From: Asticcacaulis solisilvae
GTDB lineage: Bacteria; Pseudomonadota; Alphaproteobacteria; Caulobacterales; Caulobacteraceae
Length of the DNA: 64,000 nt
NCBI RefSeq assembly: GCF_017875235.1
Contig: NZ_JAGGMI010000014.1
Coordinates: forward strand, 47,665 to 111,664
Direction of reading: 5' to 3'
Shown: positions 7,802 through 17,477 of the stretch, piece by piece
How positions within the stretch are numbered: position 1 is the first letter of the stretch
How the letters are laid out: each line of letters starts with the position of its first letter
Notes under the pieces: model-generated
The model's input: the letters and a program-made list of their open reading frames with translations, nothing else
Databases searched by the model: none
Told to the model about the DNA's origin: nothing
Position numbers and translations under genes: made by a program

Positions 7802-9008
7802 GCCGGCCCATTCGGCGATACAGGGTCTGGCGTGTCACGCCCAGTTCCGTCGCGGCCTTCGATATATTGAAGTTGTGCCGGCTCAAGGCTTCCGAAATGA
7901 CGTATTTCTCGGTCACTTCGAGATTGAGGCCAAGATCGGACGCGGATTGCATCCCCGGCAGGTCGAGATCCCCCGCCACGACCATGGCGCCGGAAGCGGC
8001 GACAACGGCACGTTCAACGGTGCGCCTCAGGGCGTGAAGATTGTCCGGCCAGCTGTTCCCCCGCAGGGCGGCAACGGCGTCCGGCGAAAAGCCGGCGAAC
8101 ACCATACCCTGCCTCAGGGCGAAGACCCGGGCGAAATGGCTCGCCAGCAACTCGATGTCATGGCTCCGCTCGCGCAGGGGCGGCAGCATCATTTCAAGAG
8201 TACTCAGGGCGTATAACAGAGACTTCTGAAGGCCGGTCGACGGATGCTGACGGCAGGTGGTCGCCACGACCCGGTTGTTGTGCCGCCCGGCCTGTTGAAG
8301 CCAGGCCGTGAGGTGAACGTTCAGGCCCGGGTCGAGTTCGTCGACATTCTCCAGCAGAAGGGTTGCGTCCTCCAGATCATCCAAGTCCGCGGGCGCCAGC
8401 CTGGCGGCCTCCACGACTTTGAGCATCGTCCGGCGCGACAGGCGGTGCAGGGCATGCGCCACAAGCGTTTTTCCGCTGCCGTTTTCACCGAGTATAAGGA
8501 TATTCGCCGTGAGAGGCGCATAGCGCGTGACCAGGTCCTTCACCCGGGTAAGCGCGTCACTTTCCCCGACAATCAGGCCCGTATCGTACTCCGTCCCGGT
8601 CTCGACCGGCTTGACCCTGGACTTATTCGGATGCCTGAGTCCGTCTTCCAGGGCGTCAATAAGCCGATCGTCATTCCAGGGCTTCATAATGAAATCGTGA
8701 GCCCCCGCCCGAAGCGCCTGGACAGCCACGGTCAGGCCGCTGTGGCCCGTCACCACTATGACAAGGGCGTCAGGATCGGCGCGGCGAATCTCCCTTAGAC
8801 AGGTCAAGCCTTCTTCACCGGACATCTGAGCCCTGGAAAAATTGAGATCCAGAAAAATGGCATCGACTTTTTCTGCCGCGAGCAGGCTATAGGCTTCCGC
8901 CGGGCTGGTCGCTGCCCGGAAGTCATAGCCCGCCTTGCGCAAAAGCAGCTCGGCGGTCTTGAGGACCCCGAGGTTATCGTCGACAAATAATATCTTGCGG
9001 GTGGCCAT
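7791..9008 (-). CDS. NtrC-type response regulator lacking the sigma-54 contact motif
   Basis: Response regulator of 405 aa: receiver domain at residues 5-120 with phospho-acceptor D54 (IFLDLNF) and K in FIMKPW, an AAA+ domain with a Walker A-like GENGSGKT, and a Fis-type helix-turn-helix at the C-terminus (ISKAATELGVTRQTLYRRM). The AAA+ part is degenerate. The GAFTGA loop needed to contact sigma-54 is missing, the stretch between Walker A and B is shortened, and Walker B reads TLLLENVDEL instead of the usual TLFLDE. It probably works as a conventional DNA-binding regulator, not a sigma-54 activator. It is the first gene of the operon with the kinase. Sites are likely in the 130-bp region shared with the divergent IclR gene. 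Confidence 0.88.
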   Translation of the reverse strand: MATRKILFVDDNLGVLKTAELLLRKAGYDFRAATSPAEAYSLLAAEKVDAIFLDLNFSRAQMSGEEGLTCLREIRRADPDALVIVVTGHSGLTVAVQALRAGAHDFIMKPWNDDRLIDALEDGLRHPNKSRVKPVETGTEYDTGLIVGESDALTRVKDLVTRYAPLTANILILGENGSGKTLVAHALHRLSRRTMLKVVEAARLAPADLDDLEDATLLLENVDELDPGLNVHLTAWLQQAGRHNNRVVATTCRQHPSTGLQKSLLYALSTLEMMLPPLRERSHDIELLASHFARVFALRQGMVFAGFSPDAVAALRGNSWPDNLHALRRTVERAVVAASGAMVVAGDLDLPGMQSASDLGLNLEVTEKYVISEALSRHNFNISKAATELGVTRQTLYRRMGRHGL

Positions 9009-9096
9009 GTACGTATTCGGACAGTCTGGACAATCGCGACACCACGATTCTCCAAAAGGAGAAAAAAACTAAATCTTTCTGCGCATTAGCCTGGAA

Positions 9097-9118
9097 GGAC
9101 ATCCGCGGTATTATGTCC
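9097..9118. promoter_or_regulatory. Inverted repeat GGACAT-N10-ATGTCC in divergent promoter
   Basis: A 6-bp dyad lies 22 bp upstream of the IclR start at 9141, in the region shared with the divergent two-component operon. GGACA is also repeated just before the response-regulator start (9020-9036). It is a candidate binding site for either neighbouring regulator. Confidence 0.35.
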
Positions 9119-9140
9119 GTCCACCCAGGGAAAACGCGTC

Positions 9141-9968
9141 ATGAAGAACGACAAAACAAGAAGGCTTCGGTCTCTGCGCCCGGCAGCCCCCGCTTCGGCC
9201 AATCAGGCACTCGCCGCAAAGCGCCCGCAGCGCGCGCTGGCCACCGGATTGGATATACTTGAGTATCTTGCCAATTGCCAACACCCGGCGACGCTCGCAG
9301 CCATTTCCGAAAAATTGAATGTTACCGGCGTAGTGGTTAATCGTTCCATATCGGTGCTGGAAGACCGGGGCTATGTCGTTCGCAACCACGCCACAAAGTC
9401 GTATGAAGGCACCGGCAAGCTGCTGAAATTGCAGTCAGCGCTGGCGAAGCCCCATCAGCTCCTGAAACATGCCGGGCGGATCATGCAGGGCTTGTCCGAG
9501 CACATATCCCAGTCATGCAATATCGCCATAGCTTCAGAAGGCGATATCCAGGTGATCGCCCAGCAGGCGCCGCCCTCCCCCTTCTGCATCACAGTGCCGG
9601 TTGGATACCGGTACGATATGGTGAATACCGCGCCCGGCCTGGCATTCATTGCATTCGCATGCCAGGCAGACGTCAACCGCTGGCCCGGCCAGACCTCCCC
9701 GGTGGTGAACGCGCGGGAATGGTCGGCACTCCGGCAAGCTGTCGAGACTACGGCGGAGCGCGGATTCGCCCAGGCCGAAAATCCGCTGTTGCCCGCCGTT
9801 ACGGACCTCTCTTGCCCGGTCTATCAGGATGGCCTGTTCGTCGCGATCCTTACCGTCCCCTTCATACAGACAAGCGGGAGCGCCAGCCTGGGGTGGTCAA
9901 TCGCCGCCCTTCAAATGTCGGCTGAACTTCTGAGCGAATCCTTGCGCGGCGACAGCCTCGTCGCCTGA
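9141..9968 (+). CDS. IclR-family transcriptional regulator (2)
   Basis: 275-aa regulator with a basic, proline/alanine-rich N-terminal tail, the winged helix-turn-helix starting at ALATGLDILEYLANC (about residues 32-95, with LAAISEKLNVTGVVVNRSISVLEDRGYV), and a C-terminal effector domain carrying the family signature LSCPVYQDG and ILTVPFIQ. AGGGAAA precedes the ATG by about 8 nt. It is divergent from the two-component operon and lies 128 bp upstream of the ABC transporter pair on the same strand, so it may control either. The ligand is unknown. Confidence 0.9.
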   Translation: MKNDKTRRLRSLRPAAPASANQALAAKRPQRALATGLDILEYLANCQHPATLAAISEKLNVTGVVVNRSISVLEDRGYVVRNHATKSYEGTGKLLKLQSALAKPHQLLKHAGRIMQGLSEHISQSCNIAIASEGDIQVIAQQAPPSPFCITVPVGYRYDMVNTAPGLAFIAFACQADVNRWPGQTSPVVNAREWSALRQAVETTAERGFAQAENPLLPAVTDLSCPVYQDGLFVAILTVPFIQTSGSASLGWSIAALQMSAELLSESLRGDSLVA

Positions 9969-10096
9969 TGCGATGCGCGCCCGCAACACCGCGGTGGTCT
10001 CGTTCCGCAACTTTAAGAAATTGATTGGCTTTTGATGTGCTAGATTCCTGCAACAAACCTTGCCTGAAACTGCGTGGCCAGGAACAGGGCGCCATC

Positions 10097-10783
10097 ATGC
10101 CGTTGATCCGATTGCAGAATGTGCACTTCAACTACGAAACGCCGGAGCGGCGGGTCGAGGCGCTTCGCGACGTGTCCCTTGAAATCGAACCAGGGGAATT
10201 CCTGGCGATCTGTGGGCCGTCGGGCTGCGGCAAGTCGACTCTGCTCAACCTCATGGGCACGCTGGATCGCCCCACATCGGGCCGCTACGTTTATGAGGGC
10301 GAGGACCTTAATACATGGACGACGGGTCAGCTGGCGGAATTGCGGGCCCGCGATATCGGCTTCGTCTTCCAAAGCTTCAATCTTATCGAAAGTCTTACCG
10401 TTTACGACAATATCGAGTTGGCCCTGCTTTACCGGCGCGACGACAGACGGAACCTGCGCGAGCGCGTGATGGAAGCCATGGACCGCGTCGGCATCGCGCA
10501 CCGGGCCAATCACCTGCCGCGACAACTGTCGGGTGGCCAGCAACAGCGATGCGCCATCGCCCGCGCCATCGTCGGACGGCCGGCGGTTATCCTGGCCGAC
10601 GAACCCACTGGGAACCTCGATTCCGAAACCGCCGCGCACATCTTCGGCATCCTCAAGGCGCTGCATCACGACGGCAGTACCCTGGTGGTCGTCACCCACT
10701 CACCCAGCCAGGCCGACCAGGCGGAGCGAGTGGTCGAAATGCTGGATGGGCGCATACAGTTTACGCGCCGCCGCCTCTCATGA
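10097..10783 (+). CDS. ABC transporter ATP-binding protein (MacB/LolD family)
   Basis: ATPase subunit of 228 aa: Walker [10 protein letters not shown] at about residues 39-47, Q-loop [18 protein letters not shown], signature [15 protein letters not shown], Walker [14 protein letters not shown] and the H-loop VVVTHS. The Q-loop and EPTGNLD wording place it with the MacB/LolD/FtsE group that powers mechanotransmission rather than classical transport. I start at ATG 10097, preceded by AGGAACAGGG, instead of an in-frame ATG at 10025 whose extra 24 residues look unlike the family. The stop overlaps the permease start (ATGA). Confidence 0.93.
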   Translation: MPLIRLQNVHFNYETPERRVEALRDVSLEIEPGEFLAICGPSGCGKSTLLNLMGTLDRPTSGRYVYEGEDLNTWTTGQLAELRARDIGFVFQSFNLIESLTVYDNIELALLYRRDDRRNLRERVMEAMDRVGIAHRANHLPRQLSGGQQQRCAIARAIVGRPAVILADEPTGNLDSETAAHIFGILKALHHDGSTLVVVTHSPSQADQAERVVEMLDGRIQFTRRRLS

Positions 10784-13155
10784 GCCGGCGCCTGGCGGGA
10801 CTGAGGCATGTCTGCGGTTCGCTGACGCGATACTGGGGATTGAGCCTACTCAATATTACCGGGCTGGCGATAGCGTTTGCGGCCACCTTCATCATTGCTG
10901 TTTATGTCAGGGACGAGTTGACCTACGACCGTTTCCTGCCGGACGCCGAGCGGATATTCCTGCTGACGGCGGACTACGGCGCGCCCGGCAAGCCACTGGT
11001 CAGCAGCGACAAGACGCCCGCCGGAATGGCGCGCTGGCTGCGGCCAAACTCCGCCGTCGAAGCTGTCGCCCGCCTGCACGACGCGGAACTGCCCCTGCGA
11101 TCCGATCGCCACGAAGCGCTCGAGCACTTCTACTGGGCCGATCCGAATATATTTTCCGTCCTTCGTTTCAAGGTCGTCCATGGAGATCCTGAGGCGGCGC
11201 TTGGGACTTACGACACGGTCGTCCTGACGCAGGCCATGGCCCGGCGCTACTTCGGCCGGGAGGATGCGGTCGGCAAGGTGCTCATCCTGGACGGTTCCAT
11301 CCGGCTGACCGTGACCGCCGTGCTCGCCGACTACCCGCCGAACACCCACCTGGAGCGCGAAATCTTCGTGTTCTCACGCGCCGGTTACTCCATGCTGGTC
11401 AACTTGGACCTTAATCCCGACTGGCTGTGGGACAGCAGCTACACCTATGTCCGCCTGAAGCCCGGTGCAGCCCTCAGCCCCAGCGCGCTCGAAAGCTTGG
11501 CTCAGCGCAACTGGGTGGGCGGATTTAACCGTCCCGCCTTCGAGCTGGTCTCCCTTCCCGATCTGCACTTCAGGCCCCAGGCTGACAATCAAATGAAGCC
11601 GCGCGGACATCTGGACACGGTCATGGCCATGGCCTTCATGGCATGCCTGATCCTGATCCTGGCGACGGCCAATGTGGCCGGATTGATGTCGGCACAGATT
11701 GAAGAGCGCAGCGGCGAGATGGCCGTGCGAAAAGCATTGGGGGCGCAACGGCATCATCTGCTGTTTCAGGTCATGGCCGAAGCCGCCGTCACCAATCTCG
11801 TGGCCCTTGTTGCCGCCCTTGCCCTGGCCGAGCGCCTGTTGCCATATATCAATGCACAACTGGGCCTCAGGCTGGTCCTGTGGTCATCGCCCGTTTTTCT
11901 GGTGGCGATCGCGGCGGCCGTCGCGGCTGTCGGAACCGCGGGCACGCTTTACGCCGCCAGGAGGTTGTCCATCGTTTCGCGACCGTATGCTCAAGGCGGT
12001 CAAACAAGTAAAACCAGGGCCTATATGGGCCGAATGGGATGGATCACCATCCAATTCGCCCTGCTGGTCATTCTGCTAGTGAGCGCCCACACCGTGCAGC
12101 GGCAGTGGCTATTCGCCATGGACGAGGCGCTGAACTTTGACGCGGACCGCGTGGTCATGATCACCGTCGGCGACGGCAAGGGGCAGGATACTGCGTTCAA
12201 AAACCATATACTGGCAACGCCTGGTGTCGAAGGGGCTGCCTATTCCAGATTTATACCGGTCTACCGCAACATCCGGCCGGGCTGGTTCCCGACGCCTTCG
12301 GGCCAGGTCGTGCAGTTCACGCGCGAGTCGGTGGATACAGACTTTTTCCGGTTTTTTGGCGTGCGGATATTGGCCGGGCGCGGATTGTCCGACGTCTATG
12401 CGGCCAACGTCCCACCAAGGGAAGTCGTCATCAACCAGACGGCAGCGCTCGCCTTCGGCTACAAGACCCCGCCAGACGCCATTGGCCGGTCGATCACCTA
12501 TGCGGCGGATGACAAGCACGTAACCTCGTCGATCGTAGGTGTCGTCAGCGACATGCGGACGGCAACCGTCCGCGAGCCGATTGCCCCGATGGTATTCGAT
12601 GGCCAGTCCACGTTTTTCACCGCTCTGAGCGTCCGGGTCGCAAAGACCGGTCAGGCCCAAACCCTTGCCGCCATCGACCGGCAATGGCGCCGGGACTTCC
12701 CGCGGGCTGGTCCCATCGAGCGCCGCTTCTTCTCGACCTATCTGCTGGGACAATACCGCGACATGCTGCAGCAATGGCGCGTATTCGGCCTGCTTTCGGC
12801 CGTGGGCATCTGCCTTAACGTCCTGGGTCTCAGCGGCTTGTCCATCTATCTGGCACGGGTCAGGCTTCGCGAGATGGCCATCCGCAATGCCCTTGGCGCG
12901 CGCATCCCCGATATTTTCAAGTTGCGCATACAGCCGTTCATAAAGCCGCTGATCGTCGCCAACCTGGCCGCGGCGATCATATCGTGGCTCCTGATGTCAT
13001 CGTGGCTTAATTCCTTCAAGGCGCGCGTCGACTTAAGCCCTGTCTCGTTCGCCGGTGCGGCTGGCCTGACTGTGCTGATCACCCTTCTGACCGTTACCAC
13101 CCATGTCTTCCTTTCGTCTCCGGCGCGCTCAAGCCAGCCGCTGCGCGACGACTGA
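10780..13155 (+). CDS. MacB-like ABC transporter permease (FtsX domains)
   Basis: Permease of 791 aa starting at the ATGA overlap (10780). It has an N-terminal membrane helix (LLNITGLAIAFAATFIIAVYV), a large periplasmic MacB_PCD-type domain, FtsX helices around residues 280-410 with EMAVRKALGA in the coupling region, a second half of the same layout, and a final FtsX set with EMAIRNALGA. It is therefore a fused two-repeat permease, needing one polypeptide per ATPase pair. No membrane-fusion (MacA) partner is encoded nearby, so it is either an orphan MacB-type exporter or a machine extracting lipids or peptides from the inner membrane. Regulation may come from the adjacent IclR or the two-component pair. 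Confidence 0.9.
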   Translation: MSRRLAGLRHVCGSLTRYWGLSLLNITGLAIAFAATFIIAVYVRDELTYDRFLPDAERIFLLTADYGAPGKPLVSSDKTPAGMARWLRPNSAVEAVARLHDAELPLRSDRHEALEHFYWADPNIFSVLRFKVVHGDPEAALGTYDTVVLTQAMARRYFGREDAVGKVLILDGSIRLTVTAVLADYPPNTHLEREIFVFSRAGYSMLVNLDLNPDWLWDSSYTYVRLKPGAALSPSALESLAQRNWVGGFNRPAFELVSLPDLHFRPQADNQMKPRGHLDTVMAMAFMACLILILATANVAGLMSAQIEERSGEMAVRKALGAQRHHLLFQVMAEAAVTNLVALVAALALAERLLPYINAQLGLRLVLWSSPVFLVAIAAAVAAVGTAGTLYAARRLSIVSRPYAQGGQTSKTRAYMGRMGWITIQFALLVILLVSAHTVQRQWLFAMDEALNFDADRVVMITVGDGKGQDTAFKNHILATPGVEGAAYSRFIPVYRNIRPGWFPTPSGQVVQFTRESVDTDFFRFFGVRILAGRGLSDVYAANVPPREVVINQTAALAFGYKTPPDAIGRSITYAADDKHVTSSIVGVVSDMRTATVREPIAPMVFDGQSTFFTALSVRVAKTGQAQTLAAIDRQWRRDFPRAGPIERRFFSTYLLGQYRDMLQQWRVFGLLSAVGICLNVLGLSGLSIYLARVRLREMAIRNALGARIPDIFKLRIQPFIKPLIVANLAAAIISWLLMSSWLNSFKARVDLSPVSFAGAAGLTVLITLLTVTTHVFLSSPARSSQPLRDD

Positions 13156-13187
13156 GCTCTTCCCCCTCAAAATATGGAGATTTCACT

Positions 13188-15437
13188 GTGATCCTTTCAC
13201 TTCGCAGGCTCGCCTGCGCGTCCTCGCTTGCCGCCCTGATGCTGAGCGTTCCCTGTCTGGCGGCTGAACCGGTCGTGCACGCTCAAGGGCCCTGGACCGA
13301 TACGTCACTTGCGCCTGAGGCCCGTGCCGATGCCGCCGTCGCGGCAATGACCCAGCCCGAAAAACTGCGGCTGGTGTTCGGCTTCTTTTCCACTGAAGCC
13401 ACGTGGATGGACAATGAGGTCAAGCGATTCCAGCTCCCCAAGGAGGCCCTGCCCTTTGCCGCCGGATATGTTCCCGGCGTTCCGCGCCTGGGCATACCCG
13501 CCCAGTGGGAAACCGATGCCGGCATTGGCGTGGCAAGCCAGGTCACCGAGACGCCCCGGCTGCGCACCGCCCTCCCCTCCGGCCTCGCGATCGCCGCGAC
13601 ATGGGATCCCGCAACGGCCCAGGCCGGCGGCGCGATGATCGGCAACGAAGCCCGCCTGTCCGGCTTCAACGTGCAACTGGCCGGCGGAATGAATCTCATC
13701 CGTGAGCCGCGCAATGGCCGAAACTTTGAATATAGCGGCGAAGACCCTCTGCTTGCCGGCGTCATTACCGGCAACGCCATCAAGGGCATACAGTCCAACC
13801 ACATCATCTCGACGATGAAGCATTTCGCCTTCAATGCCCAGGAAACCAATCGCAACGCAATCGACGTGAAAATCTCCGATCAGGCCGCACGCCAGTCGGA
13901 TCTGCTGGCCTTCCAGATCGCCCTCGAAATCGGGAAGCCCGGCTCGGTCATGTGCGCCTATAACCGCATCAATGGCGCCTATTCGTGCGAAAACGACTGG
14001 CTTCTCAACCAGGTCCTGAAGCAGGACTGGAACTTCAAGGGCTATGTGATGTCGGACTGGGGCGGCACCCATTCGACCATCCCCGCCGCAAATAATGGTC
14101 TCGACCAGCAATCCGGCTGGGCGTTCGACAAATCCCCCTACTTCCATGCGGCGCTGGGCGAAGCCGTCAATAACGGCCACGTCAGCCGGTCGCGCCTGGA
14201 CGACATGGCGCGCAGGGTTCTTTGGGCCATGTTCGCCAACGGCGTCGTCGATACTCCGGTCGCCGGCGATCAATCGGTGTCGATCGACCAGGCCGCCCAC
14301 GCCCAAACGACCCAGGCCGCGGCGGAGAAAAGCCTGGTTCTGCTGAAGAATGACGGGCTGTTGCCGCTGTCCGCTAAGGCCAGGCGCATCGTCATGATCG
14401 GCGGACACGCCGATTTTGGCGTCCTGTCAGGTGGCGGGTCGTCGCAGGTTTTCACCGCGGGTTCCCAGCGTTTTGACGAACCTCTTGGCAAGGCGATGTT
14501 TTATCCTTCGTCACCGCTCAAAGCCCTTGCGTCCCGCACACAGGCGATCGTTTCCTATCACGATGGCAAGGACGCGGCGGCGGCCGCAAAGGCCGCCCGC
14601 AATGCGGATATCGTCATCGTCTTCGCGACCCAGTGGACCGCGGAAGGCATGGATACCCCTGACCTTCACCTGCCTGGCGGCCAAAACGACCTGATCCGCA
14701 CGGTGGCCAAGGCGAACCGGAAGACGGTCGTGGTCCTTCAAACCGGCGGTCCTGTGGTCATGCCGTGGCTGAACCAGGTTGGAGCGGTCATATCCGCCTG
14801 GTATCCAGGCACGTCGGGTGGCGAAGCCATTGCACGGGTTCTCGTAGGCGAGGTCAATCCGTCCGGCAGGCTTCCCGTCACCTTCCCAGCCGGCGTCGAC
14901 CAGTTACCCAGGCCCGTCATCGACGGCGATCCCAAGCTGGACAAGGCTGACGATCCTCACCCGCACACGGACTATGATATTGAAGGCGCCGCCGTCGGTT
15001 ACAAATGGTTCGACAAGAAGGGCCTTACCCCCTTGTTTCCGTTCGGATACGGCCTGAGCTATACCCGGTTTGCGACCTCCGGCCTGACCGCCGCGGCCGA
15101 CGGCAAGGGCGTGAAGGTATCGGTGACCGTGACCAACACTGGCAAGTCCACCGGGGCAACGGTGACGCAGGTCTACGTGTCTCCGCCCGAAGGCGCCGGC
15201 TGGGAAAGCCCGAAGCGTCTTGGAACGTTTGCCAGGACCGAACTCCGGCCAGGCGAAAGCAAGTCCCTGTCCATGACGATCGATCCGCGATTGCTGGCAA
15301 TCTTCAACTCGGCCACAAAGACCTGGACCGTGAAACCCGGTGCCTACCGGGTGACAACCCAGGACTCCGCTACGGAGGCCACCGCCACTTCAACGGTGAT
15401 GCTCGACCAGCAAACCCTGGATGTCCGGGGACAATAA
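13188..15437 (+). CDS. Secreted GH3 beta-glucosidase
   Basis: Glycoside hydrolase family 3, 749 aa, removing terminal beta-linked glucose (or xylose) from oligosaccharides. The signal peptide ends at LSVPCLAA|EP. The catalytic nucleophile is D290 in GYVMSDWGGTHS; a (beta/alpha)8 domain is followed by the alpha/beta sandwich (LVLLKNDGLLPL, VVLQTGGPVVMPW) and a C-terminal fibronectin III-like domain (VTVTNTGKSTGATVTQVYV), which is the bglX-like layout at normal length. The start is GTG at 13188, with ATGGAGA 8 nt upstream. It starts 32 bp after the ABC permease and may be co-transcribed with it. Together with the GH74 and GH31 enzymes it would complete xyloglucan breakdown. Confidence 0.92.
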   Translation: MILSLRRLACASSLAALMLSVPCLAAEPVVHAQGPWTDTSLAPEARADAAVAAMTQPEKLRLVFGFFSTEATWMDNEVKRFQLPKEALPFAAGYVPGVPRLGIPAQWETDAGIGVASQVTETPRLRTALPSGLAIAATWDPATAQAGGAMIGNEARLSGFNVQLAGGMNLIREPRNGRNFEYSGEDPLLAGVITGNAIKGIQSNHIISTMKHFAFNAQETNRNAIDVKISDQAARQSDLLAFQIALEIGKPGSVMCAYNRINGAYSCENDWLLNQVLKQDWNFKGYVMSDWGGTHSTIPAANNGLDQQSGWAFDKSPYFHAALGEAVNNGHVSRSRLDDMARRVLWAMFANGVVDTPVAGDQSVSIDQAAHAQTTQAAAEKSLVLLKNDGLLPLSAKARRIVMIGGHADFGVLSGGGSSQVFTAGSQRFDEPLGKAMFYPSSPLKALASRTQAIVSYHDGKDAAAAAKAARNADIVIVFATQWTAEGMDTPDLHLPGGQNDLIRTVAKANRKTVVVLQTGGPVVMPWLNQVGAVISAWYPGTSGGEAIARVLVGEVNPSGRLPVTFPAGVDQLPRPVIDGDPKLDKADDPHPHTDYDIEGAAVGYKWFDKKGLTPLFPFGYGLSYTRFATSGLTAAADGKGVKVSVTVTNTGKSTGATVTQVYVSPPEGAGWESPKRLGTFARTELRPGESKSLSMTIDPRLLAIFNSATKTWTVKPGAYRVTTQDSATEATATSTVMLDQQTLDVRGQ

Positions 15438-15450
15438 GGCCGGCGCCGGG

Positions 15451-15470
15451 CGCACGCCTGCGGGCGTGCG
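15451..15470. terminator. GC-rich hairpin between convergent GH3 and virB11
   Basis: An 8-bp perfect stem CGCACGCC/GGCGTGCG with a TGCG tetraloop lies in the 70-bp gap between convergent genes. There is no U-tract on either strand, so it is a weak or Rho-assisted bidirectional terminator at best. Confidence 0.4.
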
Positions 15471-15507
15471 TCCAGCGCGGAGTGTAAGCCTGCCCAGCGA
15501 TCGGTCG

Positions 15508-16476
15508 TTAAAATTCGACGCTGGCGCCCAGGCTCAGGACGTCGGAGACGCAACGGCGTCCATCCACCCGGTCTATCTGGACTACGATATCGACCATCGA
15601 CTTCACCAGCACATAGGCATTGGCGTAGTCGAGGTTGGAGGCCCCCTGCAGGATCATGATCGCCAGCTGCCTGAGGGCGCCTTCGGCACTGTCCGCATGG
15701 ACGGTTGTGATCGATCCTGGATGACCCGTATTGATGGCGCGCAGGAAAGTGTAGGCTTCGGCCCCGCGCAGTTCCCCAAGCAGTATCCGGTCCGGCCGCA
15801 TGCGCAGGGCCGCTTCCAGCAGGTCGTTCGGCGTTACGCTCGCCTCGCCCTGCCCACCACGGGCGGCGATCAACTGGACCCGATTGGCGTGACCCGGCCG
15901 CAGTTCCGCCGCGTCCTCGATGGTGATCAACCGTTCCGACAGCGGGATTTCAGCCAGCAATGAATTCAGCAGCGTTGTCTTGCCGCTCGAGGTGCCACCG
16001 GAAATAACGATATTACGCCTTTGCCGGACGGCGTCAGCCAGATACGCCGCCAACTCACCCGTCGGGGCAGGCGCGGTGTGACGGCTCCGTACCGGCTCAA
16101 GCGCATAGGCGGACAGGGGCATCACAGCCGCCCGATGGCGGCGAATGGCCATGGCGATATGGTGCTGCGTCGCCGGCGGCATGACGATCTGGATGCGCGC
16201 GCCGTCCGGAAGGCTGGCGCTGAGCAGCGGATGAGCCCGGCTCAGGCCCTGGTGAGAATAGACGGCGACCTGACGGGCCAGGCGCTGCAGGTAGTCGCTG
16301 TCGAGTACGGGCATGGGCAGGCAAGCAATGTCGCCTCCCAGCCGCTCCCGCCAGATCTCGCCTGGCCGGTTGATATAGATATCGGTCGTGTCCACATCGG
16401 CGAGCAGCGGCCGGAGCGGCGAGAGATAATGACTGAGATAGTCGCCGGAGTATTCAGTGTTCACCTGGCCGGTCAT
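15508..16476 (-). CDS. virB11: Type IV secretion ATPase VirB11
   Basis: Hexameric traffic ATPase of 322 aa that powers pilus biogenesis and substrate transfer at the inner membrane. An N-terminal domain (residues 1-130) includes YINRPGEIWRE; Walker A GGTSSGKTT is at 160-168, the Asp box near ITIEDAAELR, Walker B-like RILLGELRGAEAY, and the His box SITTVHADS. Length and motifs are normal for VirB11. It is the last gene of the operon, and its start overlaps the virB10 stop by 4 bp (ATGA). Confidence 0.95.
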   Translation of the reverse strand: MTGQVNTEYSGDYLSHYLSPLRPLLADVDTTDIYINRPGEIWRERLGGDIACLPMPVLDSDYLQRLARQVAVYSHQGLSRAHPLLSASLPDGARIQIVMPPATQHHIAMAIRRHRAAVMPLSAYALEPVRSRHTAPAPTGELAAYLADAVRQRRNIVISGGTSSGKTTLLNSLLAEIPLSERLITIEDAAELRPGHANRVQLIAARGGQGEASVTPNDLLEAALRMRPDRILLGELRGAEAYTFLRAINTGHPGSITTVHADSAEGALRQLAIMILQGASNLDYANAYVLVKSMVDIVVQIDRVDGRRCVSDVLSLGASVEF

Positions 16477-17477
16477 CGTCTTGGCGAGACCCCCGTAAAG
16501 TCCATGTCCCGGTTGACAAAGACCATGATCGGCGTGCCGGCTTCGACCGTGACCGTCGGCGCATTTGCACCTTGCGCCGCCCCCGCCTGCGCGACATTGC
16601 CCGCCGTCTGGGCCGGAACGCCCAGGACCACCGACCCATCGCCGGGGCGCGACGCCAGGGCGACGCCGACCGTCAGCACGGTTTGAAGCGCGGCGGACCC
16701 GATGCGCGCCATCAGGTGATTGTCGACCTTGCCCGCAACGCCCGCCCCGCCCCGCAGGTCCGCTCCCGGCGCCGTCAGCTTGATGGCGACACCATCAGGC
16801 CGGATCAGGCGTGTCCACTGGATCGCGACGCGGCTCTGGTTGGCCTGTGTCCCGGCCCGGATTTCACCGATCAGATGGCTCCCACGCGGGATCAGGACCC
16901 TGGTCCCGTCGAAACCGCGCGTATCGCCCGTCGTGACGGCGCGCACGGCTCCGCCCTGACTGGAATCGACCGGCGTTTCGATCGCTGCCGGAATGAGCGT
17001 CCCTTGCGGAACCAGCATGGCGCGATTGCGCATGATGACGGCGCGCGCCGGGGTGTCGTCCGGCGCCGGGGTCTCGGCCGGCGTCGCCGAAGGCAGGTCG
17101 ATCGTCATGACGGGCTCGGACAATCGCGGCTGGGGCGCCGGCGGTATTTGTGGCGGACCGGGGCGCTCGACATACTGGACGACCGGCGGCGGCGGTGGGG
17201 CCGGAACATAGCGAATTTCGGGGAGCGGCCGGGAAGCTGGCTCGGGCGATGGCGGAGGAGGAATGTCCAGTGGCGCAATAGGCGGTGGAACCGCTACGGT
17301 TGCCGGCGCGGTGCGCGGCGCCACCTTAGGCTTGCCGAGATGGGCCTGGCTGGCCCAGATCACCCCTCCACCTACGATGCAAAGGAGTGCGGCCACGATG
17401 ACAGGTGAAGGCCCGGCTTTCGGCAGGGCCACCCGGGGCGCCGGGTCATCGGGTTGTTGCGCGCCGGTGCCGCTCAT
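16473..17477 (-). CDS. virB10: Type IV secretion core protein VirB10 (TrbI family)
   Basis: Envelope-spanning scaffold of 334 aa. It has a short cytoplasmic tail, one inner-membrane helix at about residues 25-42 (VIVAALLCIVGGGVIWA), and a proline-rich periplasmic stretch (about 50-125, with PPPIAPLDIPPPPSP). The C-terminal TrbI/VirB10 domain (LVPQGTLIPAAIETP, VLIPRGSHLIGEI) forms the outer-membrane pore with VirB9 and, normally, VirB7. It is on the short side for VirB10 but all parts are present. It overlaps virB9 and virB11 by 4 bp each. Confidence 0.95.
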   Translation of the reverse strand: MSGTGAQQPDDPAPRVALPKAGPSPVIVAALLCIVGGGVIWASQAHLGKPKVAPRTAPATVAVPPPIAPLDIPPPPSPEPASRPLPEIRYVPAPPPPPVVQYVERPGPPQIPPAPQPRLSEPVMTIDLPSATPAETPAPDDTPARAVIMRNRAMLVPQGTLIPAAIETPVDSSQGGAVRAVTTGDTRGFDGTRVLIPRGSHLIGEIRAGTQANQSRVAIQWTRLIRPDGVAIKLTAPGADLRGGAGVAGKVDNHLMARIGSAALQTVLTVGVALASRPGDGSVVLGVPAQTAGNVAQAGAAQGANAPTVTVEAGTPIMVFVNRDMDFTGVSPRR

